64,000 bases of DNA from Streptomyces californicus. GTDB lineage: Bacteria > Actinomycetota > Actinomycetes > Streptomycetales > Streptomycetaceae. Below, piece by piece: positions 1 to 10,641 of the stretch. The DNA lies in the NCBI RefSeq assembly GCF_000717645.1, contig NZ_JNZZ01000007.1, forward strand, positions 62,001 to 126,000, read 5' to 3'. The notes under the pieces are model-generated. The model did no database searches and had not been told where the DNA came from. It saw nothing but the letters and a program-made list of their open reading frames with translations. A program made the translations under genes and the position numbers. Each line of letters starts with the position of its first letter. Position 1 is the stretch's first letter.

Positions 1-2343
<2,343 letters not shown>

Positions 2344-2344
<1 letters not shown>

Positions 2345-2381
2345 GGCGCGCGTCCGGCGGATCCCGACCGGGCGCGCGCCC
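2344..2381 (+). terminator. Hairpin after argH
   Basis: Arms GGGCGCGCG (2344-2352) and CGCGCGCCC (2373-2381) form a 9-bp stem starting at the last base of the argH stop codon. The 20-nt loop (2353-2372) is exactly one copy of a dispersed intergenic motif that recurs at 8247 and 50596. Confidence 0.55.
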
Positions 2382-2470
2382 GGCTCGGAGGCGCACCGGA
2401 TGGGCGAAGGGTGGCGCGGGCCGCGTTCACCTGGGTAGGAGTATCCGAAACCCGACCCGAGGAGCCCGCG

Positions 2471-3442
2471 ATGCCCTTCGCCGCCCTGGCCGCCGCGACG
2501 ACCCCGACCGCCCACATCGGACTGGGCCTGGCCGCCGTCGGGAGGCCCGGCTACATCAACCTCCACCGCGACCGGGACCTCCCCGCCGACCGCGACCCCG
2601 ACGCCCTGCGCGCCCGCACCCACGAACTGCTGGACGCGGCCTACGCCCAGGGCGTCCGGTACGTCGACACGGCCCGCTCCTACGGCCGCGCCGAGGAGTT
2701 CCTCGCGGAGTGGCTGAACGCCCGGCCCGCCTTCACCGACCTCGTCGTCGGCTCCAAATGGGGCTACACCTACACCGCCGACTGGAGCACGGACGCCGAG
2801 CGGCACGAGGTCAAGGACCACAGCCTCGCCGCCTTCGAGCGCCAGTACGCCGAGACCCGGGAACTCCTCGGCGACCGGCTCAGCCTGTACCAGGTCCACT
2901 CCGTCACCCCGGACAGCCCGGCGCTCGCCGACAAGGAACTGCTCCACCGCCTCGCCGCCCTGGCCGCCGACGGCGTCACCGTCGGCCTCTCCACCAGCGG
3001 CCCCGCCCAGGCCGACGCGATCCGCGCGGCCCTCGCCGTCACGGTCGACGGCGAACCCCTCTTCCGTACGTTGCAGGCCACCTACAACGCCCTGGAGACC
3101 TCGGCGGCGCCCGCCCTCGCCGAGGCCCACGACGCCGGGCTCACCGTGATCGTCAAGGAGGGCATGGCCAACGGCCGCCTCGCCGGGGAGGAGGCCCCCG
3201 CCGTCTTCCAGGAGATCGCCGCCGACGCGGGGGTGGGCGGCGACGCGGTGGCCCTCGCGCTGGTCCTGCACCAGCCCTGGGCGGGGGTGGTGCTCTCCGG
3301 CGCCGCGACGGCAGCCCAGCTCTCCGGCAACCTGCACGCGGCCGTCGTCGACCTGGACGAGGAGCAGCGCGCGGGCCTAGACGCCCTGGTGGAGGAGCCG
3401 GAGGCGTACTGGCGCCACCGCGCGGGCCTGCCTTGGCACTGA
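2471..3442 (+). CDS. Aldo/keto reductase family oxidoreductase
   Basis: This 323-residue TIM-barrel NAD(P)H-dependent oxidoreductase has the AKR catalytic tetrad in order: Asp66 and Tyr71 (YVDTARSYG), Lys96 (VGSKWGY) and His143 (LYQVHSV). The ATG at 2471 has GAGGAG six bases upstream. The physiological substrate cannot be read from the sequence. Similar proteins are usually annotated as general carbonyl reductases. It follows argH by 126 bp but probably has its own promoter, because a hairpin ends argH. The end of the gene is part of a 23-bp tandem duplication that also copies the stop codon region. Confidence 0.85.
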   Translation: MPFAALAAATTPTAHIGLGLAAVGRPGYINLHRDRDLPADRDPDALRARTHELLDAAYAQGVRYVDTARSYGRAEEFLAEWLNARPAFTDLVVGSKWGYTYTADWSTDAERHEVKDHSLAAFERQYAETRELLGDRLSLYQVHSVTPDSPALADKELLHRLAALAADGVTVGLSTSGPAQADAIRAALAVTVDGEPLFRTLQATYNALETSAAPALAEAHDAGLTVIVKEGMANGRLAGEEAPAVFQEIAADAGVGGDAVALALVLHQPWAGVVLSGAATAAQLSGNLHAAVVDLDEEQRAGLDALVEEPEAYWRHRAGLPWH

Positions 3443-3469
3443 TACCGGGCCTGCCCCGGCACTGATACC
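3424..3469. repeat. 23-bp tandem duplication at the end of the aldo/keto reductase gene
   Basis: Two adjacent 23-bp units (3424-3446 and 3447-3469) differ only at two bases (TT against CC). The first unit contains the last codons and the stop of the reductase gene; the second is non-coding. It looks like a recent replication-slippage duplication. No gene is visible in the rest of 3443-3579. Confidence 0.85.
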
Positions 3470-3579
3470 TGCGAGGGCGGCGGGCCCGGCGCGCCGGAGC
3501 CCGTACGCCCCGCCCGGTACGGACCGCGCACGGGCCACGCCGGTACGCGGCCCGCCCGGTACGGCTGCCCCGGCGGGGC

Positions 3580-5745
3580 TCAGGCGCTCGTGAGGACCAC
3601 GAGCTCCCGGGTCGCCCGGGTCATCGCCACGTACCGGTCCACCGCCCCCGCGACGCCCCCGCCGAACTCCTCCGGACCGACCAGCACGACCAGGTCGAAC
3701 TCCAGCCCCTTCGACAGCTCCGGGGTCAGCGACCGCACCCGGGGCGTCGCCGGGAACGCGGGCGCGCCGATGACGCAGGCGGTCCCCTCGTCGTGCGCGG
3801 CGAGCCACCGCGCCACGACCGCCTCCAGCTCCTCGGTACGGCCGTGGGCGACGGGGACGCCGCTGCTGCGGACGGAGACCGGCACGTTGGCGTCCGGGAG
3901 CACGGCCCGGACGACCGGCGCGGCCTCCGCCATGATCTCCTCCGGCGTCCGGTAGTTGATGGTGAGGGAGGCCAGGGTGATCCGGTCGAGACCCACCCGC
4001 TCCAGCCGCTCCCGCCACGACTCCGGGAACCCGTGCCGGGCCTGCGCCCGGTCCCCGACGACGGTGAAGCTCCGGGACGGGCACCGCTGGATCAGCATCT
4101 GCCACTGGGCGTCGGTCAGCTCCTGCGCCTCGTCCACGACGATGTGCGCGAACGGCCCGGCCAGGAGGTCCGGCTCCACCCCGCTCGGCCGGTCGGCGGT
4201 GGCCAGCGTCTCCCGCAGATCCGCGCCGCGCAGCATCACCAGCGCGCCCTCGCCGTCCGCGTCCGCGTCGGCCAGCGTCTCGTCCGCGAGCAGGCTCTCG
4301 ACGACCCGGTCCATCTGCTCCCGCTCGGCTGCCGCCGCCGCCTCGTGGCGACGGCGGCGCCGGGACGCCTCCGGGTCCCCGAGCCGCTGCCGCGCCGCGT
4401 CCAGGATCGGCAGGTCGGACTCGGTCCACGCCCGCGCGTCCGCCCGCTGCAACCGCCGCACCTCCTCCCTGCTCAGCCACGGGGCGCAGGTGCGCAGATA
4501 GGCGGGTACGGACCAGAGGTCACCGACCAGGTCGGCCGCCTCGATCAGCGGCCAGGCGCGGTCGAGGAGGGCGGTCAGCTCCCGGTTCCCCCGGAGCGAG
4601 GCGCGCAGTCGCTCCTCGGGCGCGTCGCCGTCGTGCTTGTCCACGAGGATCGCGATCAGCTCGTCCCGGATCTGGTCGCGTGCCTCGTTGTGGGGGGTGC
4701 CGGGCTCGGCCGCCCCGAACGCGGCGGCCCAGTCGGCGGGGCCCAGCCAGATGTCGGACCAGTGGGTCTCCACCCGTACGCCCTCGGCGGGCGGCTCCTC
4801 GTAGAACCGGACCGCCGCCTCGACGGCCCCCACCAGCTCCGCCGACGCCTTGAGCCGCGCCACCTCCGGATCGGTCTCGTCCCCGGCCGTCGCCCCCTCC
4901 GCGACCAGGTCCCGCAGGGTGCACGTCCGCACGCCCTCCTCCCCGAGGCTGGGCAGCACATCGGCGACGTACCCGAGATAGGGCTCGTGCGGGCCGACGA
5001 ACAGCACGCCGCCCCGGCGGTGGGACAGGCGCGGGTCGGCGTACAGGAGGTAGGCGGAGCGGTGCAGGGCCACGACGGTCTTCCCTGTGCCCGGCCCGCC
5101 GTCCACGACGAGCGTGCCCCGGGAGCCCGCCCGGATGACGGCGTCCTGGTCGGCCTGGATGGTGCCCAGCACGTCGCGCATCCGGGGCGAGCGGGTCGAG
5201 CCGAGGCTCGCGATGAACGCGGACTGGTCGTCCAGCGCCGCGTGCCCGGCGAAGGCGTCCGGGGCGTACACCTCGTCCCAGTAGTCGCTGACCCGTCCGC
5301 CGGTCCAGCGGTAGCGGCGGCGGCCGGCCAGACCCATCGGGTCGGCGTGGGTGGCCCCGAAGAAAGGCTCGGCGGCGGGGGAGCGCCAGTCGACCAGCAG
5401 CCGGCGGCCCGAGCTGTCGGTCAGGCCGAGCCGTCCCACGTACAGCGGGCCGGAGCCGTCGGCGGGGTCCATCCGCCCGAGGCACAGGTCCAGGCCGAAC
5501 CGGCGCAGGGCGCGGAGCCGGGCGGTCAGCCGGTGGATCTCCACGTCCCGGTCCATCGCCTGCCGGCTCGCCCCGCCGGGCGCCCGGCGCTCGGCGTCCA
5601 GCCGGTCGGTCAGCTCCGCGACCGACTCCTCCAGGCAGCGGGCGATGTCGGCGAAGTGCCGTTCGTCGTCGGCGATCAGCGCCGGGTCGGCCTTGGCGGA
5701 GAGGCGGTCGGGAAGGTCGAACGCATGGGTGGTCAGGGGGTTCAC
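3580..5745 (-). CDS. helR: HelD/HelR-type RNA polymerase-associated UvrD-like ATPase
   Basis: This 721-residue superfamily 1 ATPase has Walker A GGPGTGKT (about 216-223), Walker B DEAQEL (about 537), a Q-motif-like NYRTPEEI (about 597) and the C-terminal SKGLEFD and YVAMTRAT motifs. The N-terminal 90 residues are charged and helical, as in the HelD arm that enters the RNA polymerase secondary channel. HelD proteins release stalled RNA polymerase. The actinobacterial class called HelR also dislodges rifamycins and gives rifampicin tolerance. The gene lies behind a palindrome resembling the rifamycin-associated element (5819-5847), which supports the HelR subtype. Start GTG 5745 was chosen because the longer ATG form would begin inside that palindrome. 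The next gene upstream, tetR, is divergent. Confidence 0.85.
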   Translation of the reverse strand: MNPLTTHAFDLPDRLSAKADPALIADDERHFADIARCLEESVAELTDRLDAERRAPGGASRQAMDRDVEIHRLTARLRALRRFGLDLCLGRMDPADGSGPLYVGRLGLTDSSGRRLLVDWRSPAAEPFFGATHADPMGLAGRRRYRWTGGRVSDYWDEVYAPDAFAGHAALDDQSAFIASLGSTRSPRMRDVLGTIQADQDAVIRAGSRGTLVVDGGPGTGKTVVALHRSAYLLYADPRLSHRRGGVLFVGPHEPYLGYVADVLPSLGEEGVRTCTLRDLVAEGATAGDETDPEVARLKASAELVGAVEAAVRFYEEPPAEGVRVETHWSDIWLGPADWAAAFGAAEPGTPHNEARDQIRDELIAILVDKHDGDAPEERLRASLRGNRELTALLDRAWPLIEAADLVGDLWSVPAYLRTCAPWLSREEVRRLQRADARAWTESDLPILDAARQRLGDPEASRRRRRHEAAAAAEREQMDRVVESLLADETLADADADGEGALVMLRGADLRETLATADRPSGVEPDLLAGPFAHIVVDEAQELTDAQWQMLIQRCPSRSFTVVGDRAQARHGFPESWRERLERVGLDRITLASLTINYRTPEEIMAEAAPVVRAVLPDANVPVSVRSSGVPVAHGRTEELEAVVARWLAAHDEGTACVIGAPAFPATPRVRSLTPELSKGLEFDLVVLVGPEEFGGGVAGAVDRYVAMTRATRELVVLTSA

Positions 5746-5818
5746 GTCGGCGGTTCCGATCTGCGGGAGTGCGGTGGGCGGCGTCCCGGCCCGGCTACGG
5801 CGGACGATTCTGCGGCAG

Positions 5819-5847
5819 ATGGGGGGCCTTGCCGCAAGACCCCCCAT
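5819..5847 (-). promoter_or_regulatory. 29-bp palindrome resembling the rifamycin-associated element (RAE)
   Basis: Symmetric about base 5833: arms ATGGGGGG and CCCCCCAT, then CTTGC and GCAAG, with one mismatched pair and one central base. On the helR sense strand the core reads CTTGCGGCAAGGCCCC. As I recall it, the RAE found upstream of rifamycin-inactivating genes in actinomycetes is a palindrome with this core. It lies 74-102 bp upstream of the chosen helR start. A possible -10 (TATAG, 5851-5855 on the minus strand) abuts it. RAE identity rests on memory, not alignment. Confidence 0.75.
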
Positions 5848-6059
5848 GCGCTATAAGTTGAGAGTGGCGAGGAGGGGATTCACCTCCGGCCACTTTTCTC
5901 TTTCCGGCCCCTCTCGGGGCCCTTTCTCTTTCCCGCAGGCTTCCTGCGGCTTTCCCGTTCTCCTTCCCGCGGCCCCTGTCGTGGTCCGCGCGCCCTCGCG
6001 CTCCCCTCCCGTCCCGACGCGTACGCCGGCTCATGGTGACGCCGCTTCCGACCCCTCGA
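5848..6059. other. Intergenic region between helR and tetR
   Basis: There is no convincing gene. The plus strand is unusually pyrimidine-rich (runs of TTTCTCTTTCC and similar). Two small perfect hairpins stand out: GGCCCC/GGGGCC with a TCTC loop (5906-5921) and CCGCAGG/CCTGCGG with a 3-nt loop (5933-5949). Either could lie in a long helR leader on the minus strand. Confidence 0.5.
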
Positions 6060-6077
6060 TGAGACATTCATGTCTCA
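6060..6077. promoter_or_regulatory. Probable TetR operator
   Basis: An 18-bp perfect inverted repeat, TGAGACAT-TC-ATGTCTCA, lies 19 bp before the tetR start. A related half-site (GTCTCAT) overlaps the start codon itself at 6092-6098. Position and symmetry fit autorepression of the tetR-MFS operon. Confidence 0.75.
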
Positions 6078-6096
6078 CATGGTCTATGGTCGTCTC

Positions 6097-6648
6097 ATGA
6101 CTCTCGACCGTGAGCAGGTGCTGCGCAGCGCCGCCGCCCTGCTGTCCCGCAAATCGACCGCCACCATGGACGAGGTCGCCAGGGCGGCCGGTATCGGGCG
6201 GGCCACCCTCCACCGGCACTTCGCCGGGCGCGACGCGCTGGTGAAGGCCCTGGAGAGCCTCGGCATCCAGGAGTTCGAGGCGGCCCTTGACGCCGCCCGG
6301 CTCGACGAGGGCACCTCCGAGGAGGCGCTGCGCCGCCTCATCGCGGCCGTCGAGCCCAGCGCGGGCCTGATGTCCTTCCTGGTCAACGAGAACCAGCTCT
6401 TCGAGGGCGACGAGGTCGACGAGGGCTGGAACCGGGCCGACGCCCGGGTCTCCGCCTTCTTCCGCCGCGGCCAGGAACGCGGCGAATTCCGTATCGACCT
6501 GACCCCCGCCTGGCTGACCGAGGCCCTCTACGGGCTCGTCGGCACCGCGGCCTGGTCCGTCCAGGCGGGCCGGGTCGCCGCACAGGACTTCCAACACATG
6601 ATCGTCGAGTTGCTGCTCGGCGGAGCACGCCGGAGCGTGGAGCAATGA
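6097..6648 (+). CDS. TetR/AcrR-family transcriptional regulator
   Basis: This 183-residue regulator has the N-terminal helix-turn-helix of TetR repressors (TMDEVARAAGIGRATLHRHF, about residues 24-43) and a helical C-terminal ligand domain. An ATG at 6070 is also in frame, but it would lie inside the palindromic operator, so ATG 6097 is preferred. The stop overlaps the start of the MFS transporter by four bases (ATGA), so the two are translationally coupled. The regulator most likely represses this operon until a toxic ligand binds. The ligand cannot be predicted. Confidence 0.9.
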   Translation: MTLDREQVLRSAAALLSRKSTATMDEVARAAGIGRATLHRHFAGRDALVKALESLGIQEFEAALDAARLDEGTSEEALRRLIAAVEPSAGLMSFLVNENQLFEGDEVDEGWNRADARVSAFFRRGQERGEFRIDLTPAWLTEALYGLVGTAAWSVQAGRVAAQDFQHMIVELLLGGARRSVEQ

Positions 6649-8189
6649 CCAGGACCGACCAGAACGCGCACACCACGGACGAGGTCCGCCGCCCGGGGCG
6701 GTGGATCGCGCTCGCGGTCCTCGTCCTCGCGGTGCTGCTGGTGGCCGTGGACGCCACCGTCCTCGGCCTCGCCACCCCGTTCCTCAGCGAGGACCTGAAG
6801 CCCACCGGAACCCAGCTGCTCTGGATCGGTGACGTCTACTCCTTCGTCATCGCCGGTCTGCTCGTCTCGATGGGCAGCCTCGGCGACCGCATCGGCCGCA
6901 AGAAGCTGCTGCTGGTCGGCGCCGTCGCGTTCGGCGCGGTCTCCGTGCTCAACGCGTACGCCACCACGCCCGAGATGATGATCGTCGCGCGGGCGCTCCT
7001 CGGTGTCGCCGGCGCCACCCTGATGCCGTCGACCCTCGCCCTGATCCGCAACCTCTTCCACGACCCGCGCGAGCGCAGCCTCGCCATCGGGATCTGGGGC
7101 GCGATGGCCTCGGCGGGCGCCGCCGTCGGCCCGGTGGTCGGTGGTTTCCTGCTCGAACACTTCTGGTGGGGCTCGGTCTTCCTCATCAACCTGCCCGTGA
7201 TGGCCGTCCTCGTCGTCGTCGGCGTCAAGCTGATCCCCGAGTCGAAGAACCCGGCCCCCGGTCCCTGGGACATGCCCAGCGTCGGGCTCTCCCTGGTCGG
7301 CATGTTCGGCGTCGTGTACGCCATCAAGGAGATGGCCTCGCACGGCGCGGGCTGGGACTCGATCGCGGCCGCGGTCGTCGGCCTCGCCGCGCTGACCTGG
7401 TTCGTCCGGCGGCAACTGCGGCTGCCCGCGCCCCTGCTGGACATGCGGCTCTTCCACCACCGGGGCTTCTCCGGCGCGGTCCTCGCCGACCTGCTGACCA
7501 TCCTCGGCCTGTCGGGCCTCGTCTTCTTCCTCTCCCAGTTCCTCCAACTGGTGCAGGGCCGCGGGCCGCTGGAGGCCGGACTCGCCGAACTGCCGGCCGC
7601 CATCGGCGCGGTGACCGCCGGTCTGCTGGCCGGTCTCGCCGCCCGCCGTTTCTCGGTCCGCTCCGTCGTCACCGGCGGCCTCGCCGCGGTCGGACTGGCG
7701 CTGGGCAGTGTGACCCTGCTCGACGAGCACACCGACTACCCGCTGCTCGGCTCCATGCTGCTGGTCGTCGGGCTCGGCGCGGGCTTCGCCTTCACCGTCA
7801 CCGCCGACGTGATCCTCTCCAGCGTGCCGAAGGAGCAGGCGGGCTCAGCCTCCGCCGTCTCCGAGACGGCGTACGAACTCGGCGCGGCCCTCGGCATCGC
7901 CGTGCTCGGCTCCATCGTCACCGGCGTCTACCGGGGCTTCCCGACCCCGTCCGGCATCCCCGCCGACGTGGAGGCGGCCGCCCACGAGTCCCTGGGCGGG
8001 GCGGTCGAATCCGCCGCCGCCCTGCCCGCCGCCCAGGCGGGGCCGCTCGTCTCGGCCGCCCAGGATGCGTTCGTCGAGGGGCTGCGCTCCGCCGCGGGCG
8101 TCGGCGCCGCGGTGCTGCTGGCGGCGGCCGTCGCCGCCTGGTTCCTGCTGCGGGGCCAGAAGCTGGAGGACTCCGTCGAGCACCCGTGA
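6645..8189 (+). CDS. MFS drug-efflux transporter, DHA2 (14-TM) family
   Basis: This 514-residue membrane protein has about 14 hydrophobic segments and the MFS motif A (GSLGDRIGRKK, about residues 76-86) after TM2. The second half contains the typical PAAIGAVTAG motif region. Length and topology fit the DHA2 proton-drug antiporters (SmvA/QacA-like), which export cationic or hydrophobic toxins. It is translationally coupled to the TetR gene by an ATGA overlap. A strong 18-bp hairpin follows the stop. Confidence 0.9.
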   Translation: MTRTDQNAHTTDEVRRPGRWIALAVLVLAVLLVAVDATVLGLATPFLSEDLKPTGTQLLWIGDVYSFVIAGLLVSMGSLGDRIGRKKLLLVGAVAFGAVSVLNAYATTPEMMIVARALLGVAGATLMPSTLALIRNLFHDPRERSLAIGIWGAMASAGAAVGPVVGGFLLEHFWWGSVFLINLPVMAVLVVVGVKLIPESKNPAPGPWDMPSVGLSLVGMFGVVYAIKEMASHGAGWDSIAAAVVGLAALTWFVRRQLRLPAPLLDMRLFHHRGFSGAVLADLLTILGLSGLVFFLSQFLQLVQGRGPLEAGLAELPAAIGAVTAGLLAGLAARRFSVRSVVTGGLAAVGLALGSVTLLDEHTDYPLLGSMLLVVGLGAGFAFTVTADVILSSVPKEQAGSASAVSETAYELGAALGIAVLGSIVTGVYRGFPTPSGIPADVEAAAHESLGGAVESAAALPAAQAGPLVSAAQDAFVEGLRSAAGVGAAVLLAAAVAAWFLLRGQKLEDSVEHP

Positions 8190-8201
8190 GCCGTACGGCG
8201 G

Positions 8202-8241
8202 CAAGGGCCCGCACCCCGGTCTCCCGGGGTGCGGGCCCTTG
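8202..8241 (+). terminator. Strong terminator after the MFS gene
   Basis: A perfect 18-bp stem (8202-8219 with 8224-8241) closes a TCTC tetraloop 12 bases after the stop. It may serve both directions, because the PlsC gene converges from the other side. Confidence 0.85.
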
Positions 8242-8246
8242 TCGTG

Positions 8247-8310
8247 TCCGGTGGATCCTGACCGGGTCCACGACGCCCGGTGCGGCCCGTCCGGTCCTGA
8301 TCCGCCGGAC
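8247..8310. repeat. Dispersed intergenic motif, two copies in opposite orientation
   Basis: The 20-mer at 8247-8266 (TCCGGTGGATCCTGACCGGG) differs by one base from 50596-50615 and by two from 2353-2372. A related copy lies inverted at 8291-8310 (its reverse complement begins GTCCGGCGGATC). These fill the gap between two convergent genes. Confidence 0.6.
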
Positions 8311-8343
8311 GCGCCCCAGCCGTTCCGTCGCGTCCCGCGCCGG

Positions 8344-9015
8344 TCAGGCCGCCTTCGCCTTGGTCGCGTACATGTCCACGTACTCCTGGCCGGAGAGCCG
8401 CATGACCTCGGCCATCACCGAGTCCGTCACCGCCCGCAGCACGTAGCGGTCGCGGTCCATGCCCTCGTAGCGCGAGAACTCCATCGGCTCGCCGAAACGC
8501 ACCGTGACCTTGCCCGGCCGGGGCAGACCCGCACCGCCGGGCTGCAGCTTGTCGGTCCCGATCATCGCGAACGGGACCACCGGCGCGCCCGTCATCAGGG
8601 TCAGCCGCGCGATGCCCGTACGGCCCCGGTAGAGCCGGCCGTCGGGGGAGCGGGTGCCCTCCGGGTAGATCGCGAACGCCTGGCCCTCCTCCAGTACCCG
8701 GCGGCCCGTCATCAGCGCCGCGACGCCGCCTCGGCCGCCGTCCCGGTCCACCGGGATCATGCCGCAGCCGGTGAAGAACCAGGCCATCAGCCGGCCCTTG
8801 AACCCCTTGCCCGTCACGTACTCGTCCTTGCCGATGTAGAACACCGGCCGGTCGCAGCAGATCGGCATGATCATCGAGTCGATGAAGGTCAGGTGGTTGC
8901 CCGCGAGGATCACCGGCCCGGTCCCGGGGATGTTCTCGGCGCCTTCCACCTGTGGGCGGAACATCAGGCGCAGAATCGGTCCGAGCACTGCCTTGATGAC
9001 CGTGAGACGGGACAA
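8344..9015 (-). CDS. 1-acyl-glycerol-3-phosphate acyltransferase family protein (PlsC-like)
   Basis: This 223-residue protein has the acyltransferase motifs NHLTFID (HX4D, about residues 39-45) and EGTRS (about 118-122) plus a hydrophobic N-terminal segment. Enzymes of this family acylate lysophosphatidic acid or related lysolipids at the inner membrane face. I chose a TTG start at 9015 because GGAGGA lies seven bases upstream and the protein then starts at the conserved family N-terminus. The longer ATG form would add 45 low-complexity residues. It converges with the MFS gene and is divergent from the glycerophosphodiesterase gene, suggesting a lipid-metabolism neighbourhood. Confidence 0.88.
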   Translation of the reverse strand: MSRLTVIKAVLGPILRLMFRPQVEGAENIPGTGPVILAGNHLTFIDSMIMPICCDRPVFYIGKDEYVTGKGFKGRLMAWFFTGCGMIPVDRDGGRGGVAALMTGRRVLEEGQAFAIYPEGTRSPDGRLYRGRTGIARLTLMTGAPVVPFAMIGTDKLQPGGAGLPRPGKVTVRFGEPMEFSRYEGMDRDRYVLRAVTDSVMAEVMRLSGQEYVDMYATKAKAA

Positions 9016-9278
9016 CGGTTCCTCCGGTGTCGTGGCCGGGCCTGACGCGGTGGAACGGGTCCACCGGGCGGTGGCCGGTGCCGACGGATATGGGTCGGTG
9101 CAGGTGAGGACGATACTCGCGGGTATGGGCTGATCGCACATCGGGTTCACGGAGCGGATACGCGGTGTTGACGGGTGTTTCCGCCATGTTGGCCGAAGGT
9201 CCGCCCCGACGTACGGCTCCCAGCCTACGATCGGGCCTCGCTCGAACGGTCCCGGACATCACCAAGCGAGGAGCATTC

Positions 9279-10430
9279 ATGACGGAGCGTGCGCGGACGA
9301 CCCCCGGCCGGCGGACCCTTCTGGGCGCCGCGGTCCTCGGCACCGCGGCCCTGGGCCTGCCCGCCACCGCCCAGGCGGCCGAGCGGGGGCGCGGCCACGG
9401 CGGCGGCTCGCTGCGCGACCTGCCCGTACCCACGGTGATCGGCCACCGCGGGGCCAGCGGCTACCGGCCCGAGCACACCCTCGGCTCCTACCAGCTCGCC
9501 CTCGACATGGGCGCGCACATCGTCGAGCAGGACCTCGTGCCGACCAAGGACGGCCACCTCGTCTGCCGCCACGAGAACGACATCACCGGCACCACCGACG
9601 TCGCCGACCACCCCGAGTTCGCCGGCCGCAAGGCGACCAAGAGCATCGACGGCGTCTCCTCCACCGGCTGGTTCACCGAGGACTTCACCCTCGCCGAGCT
9701 GAAGACGCTCCGCGCGAAGGAGCGCATCCCCGCCAACCGCCCCGACAACACCCTCTACGACGGCCGCTGGACGGTCCCCACCTTCGAGGAGGTCCTGCGC
9801 TGGGCCGAGAAGGAGGGCCGCAGGCGCGGCAAGCCGGTCTGGCTGTACGTCGAGACCAAGCACCCCACCTACTTCCGCAAGCTCGGCCTCCCCCTGGAGG
9901 AGCCGCTCGCCCGCCTGCTGCGCCGCCACGGCCGGGACCGCAAGAACTCCCCGCTCATCCTCCAGTCCTTCGAGCCCACCTCGGTCCAGCGCCTCGCGCG
10001 GCTCGTCGACACCCCGCGCATCGTGCTGCTGTCCGGTCCGAAGACGCGCCCCTGGGACTTCGTCGAGTCGGGCGACCCGCGCACGGTGGCCGACCTGGTG
10101 AAGCCGGCCGGCCTGACGTGGATGGCCTCCTTCGCCCAGGGCATCGGCCCCACCCTCGACCTGGTCATCCCCAAGGACGCCTCGGGCCGGCTCACCGCCC
10201 CGACCACCCTGGTGCGGGACGCGCACGCCCGGCGCCTGCTGGTGCACCCGTACACCCTGCGCAACGAGAACGGCTTCCTGCCCGCCGACTTCCGGCGCGG
10301 CACCGACCCCAACGCCTACGGGGACGTCTTCGGTGCCTGCGCCGCCTACTTCGCCACGGGTATCGACGGCATCTTCGCCGACCACCCCGACACGGCCCTC
10401 CTGGCGGCTGCGGACCACGCCGGACGCTGA
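9279..10430 (+). CDS. glpQ: Tat-exported glycerophosphodiester phosphodiesterase
   Basis: This 383-residue secreted enzyme hydrolyses glycerophosphodiesters to glycerol-3-phosphate and an alcohol. The N-terminus carries a twin-arginine signal (Arg11-Arg12-Thr-Leu-Leu, hydrophobic stretch, cleavage near ATAQA, about residue 31). The GDPD core begins VIGHRGASG (catalytic His56-Arg57), followed by VEQDLVPTKDGHLVCRHE (metal ligands around residues 83-100), and ends with GIFADHPD. ATG 9279 has CGAGGAG eight bases upstream. Family members are often under phosphate control (PhoP); only one weak GTTCAC half-site (9147-9152) is visible upstream, so I do not claim a PHO box. Confidence 0.92.
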   Translation: MTERARTTPGRRTLLGAAVLGTAALGLPATAQAAERGRGHGGGSLRDLPVPTVIGHRGASGYRPEHTLGSYQLALDMGAHIVEQDLVPTKDGHLVCRHENDITGTTDVADHPEFAGRKATKSIDGVSSTGWFTEDFTLAELKTLRAKERIPANRPDNTLYDGRWTVPTFEEVLRWAEKEGRRRGKPVWLYVETKHPTYFRKLGLPLEEPLARLLRRHGRDRKNSPLILQSFEPTSVQRLARLVDTPRIVLLSGPKTRPWDFVESGDPRTVADLVKPAGLTWMASFAQGIGPTLDLVIPKDASGRLTAPTTLVRDAHARRLLVHPYTLRNENGFLPADFRRGTDPNAYGDVFGACAAYFATGIDGIFADHPDTALLAAADHAGR

Positions 10431-10484
10431 CCGGCACGGCGGTACGGGGGCGGGCCCGGCGTGTCCCGGCGGCGCCTGCCCCGG

Positions 10485-10549
10485 ACCCGGGCCTGCCCCT
10501 TACCCGGGCCTGCCCCTTACCCGGTGCCGTCCCGTACCCGGGTAGGGGA
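10485..10549. repeat. 17-bp tandem repeat and hairpin after glpQ
   Basis: A 17-bp unit beginning ACCCGGGCCTG is repeated 2.4 times (10485-10524). It is followed by a near-palindrome (GTCCCGTACCCGGGTAGGGGAC, with one mismatched pair) at 10528-10549. Together they probably form the terminator of glpQ. Confidence 0.7.
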
Positions 10550-10641
10550 CGCCGCGTCAGCCGCCCGCCCCGGGTTGCCCCGGTCGAGTGGTCCCTCACG
10601 TCCGGTGCAACCGCCGGCCCTCCCGCCACGTCCGCCCGGAC

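Noticed and set aside
9147-9152. PHO box upstream of the glycerophosphodiesterase
   Set aside because: Only one GTTCAC half-site is present, while a PHO box needs adjacent direct repeats.
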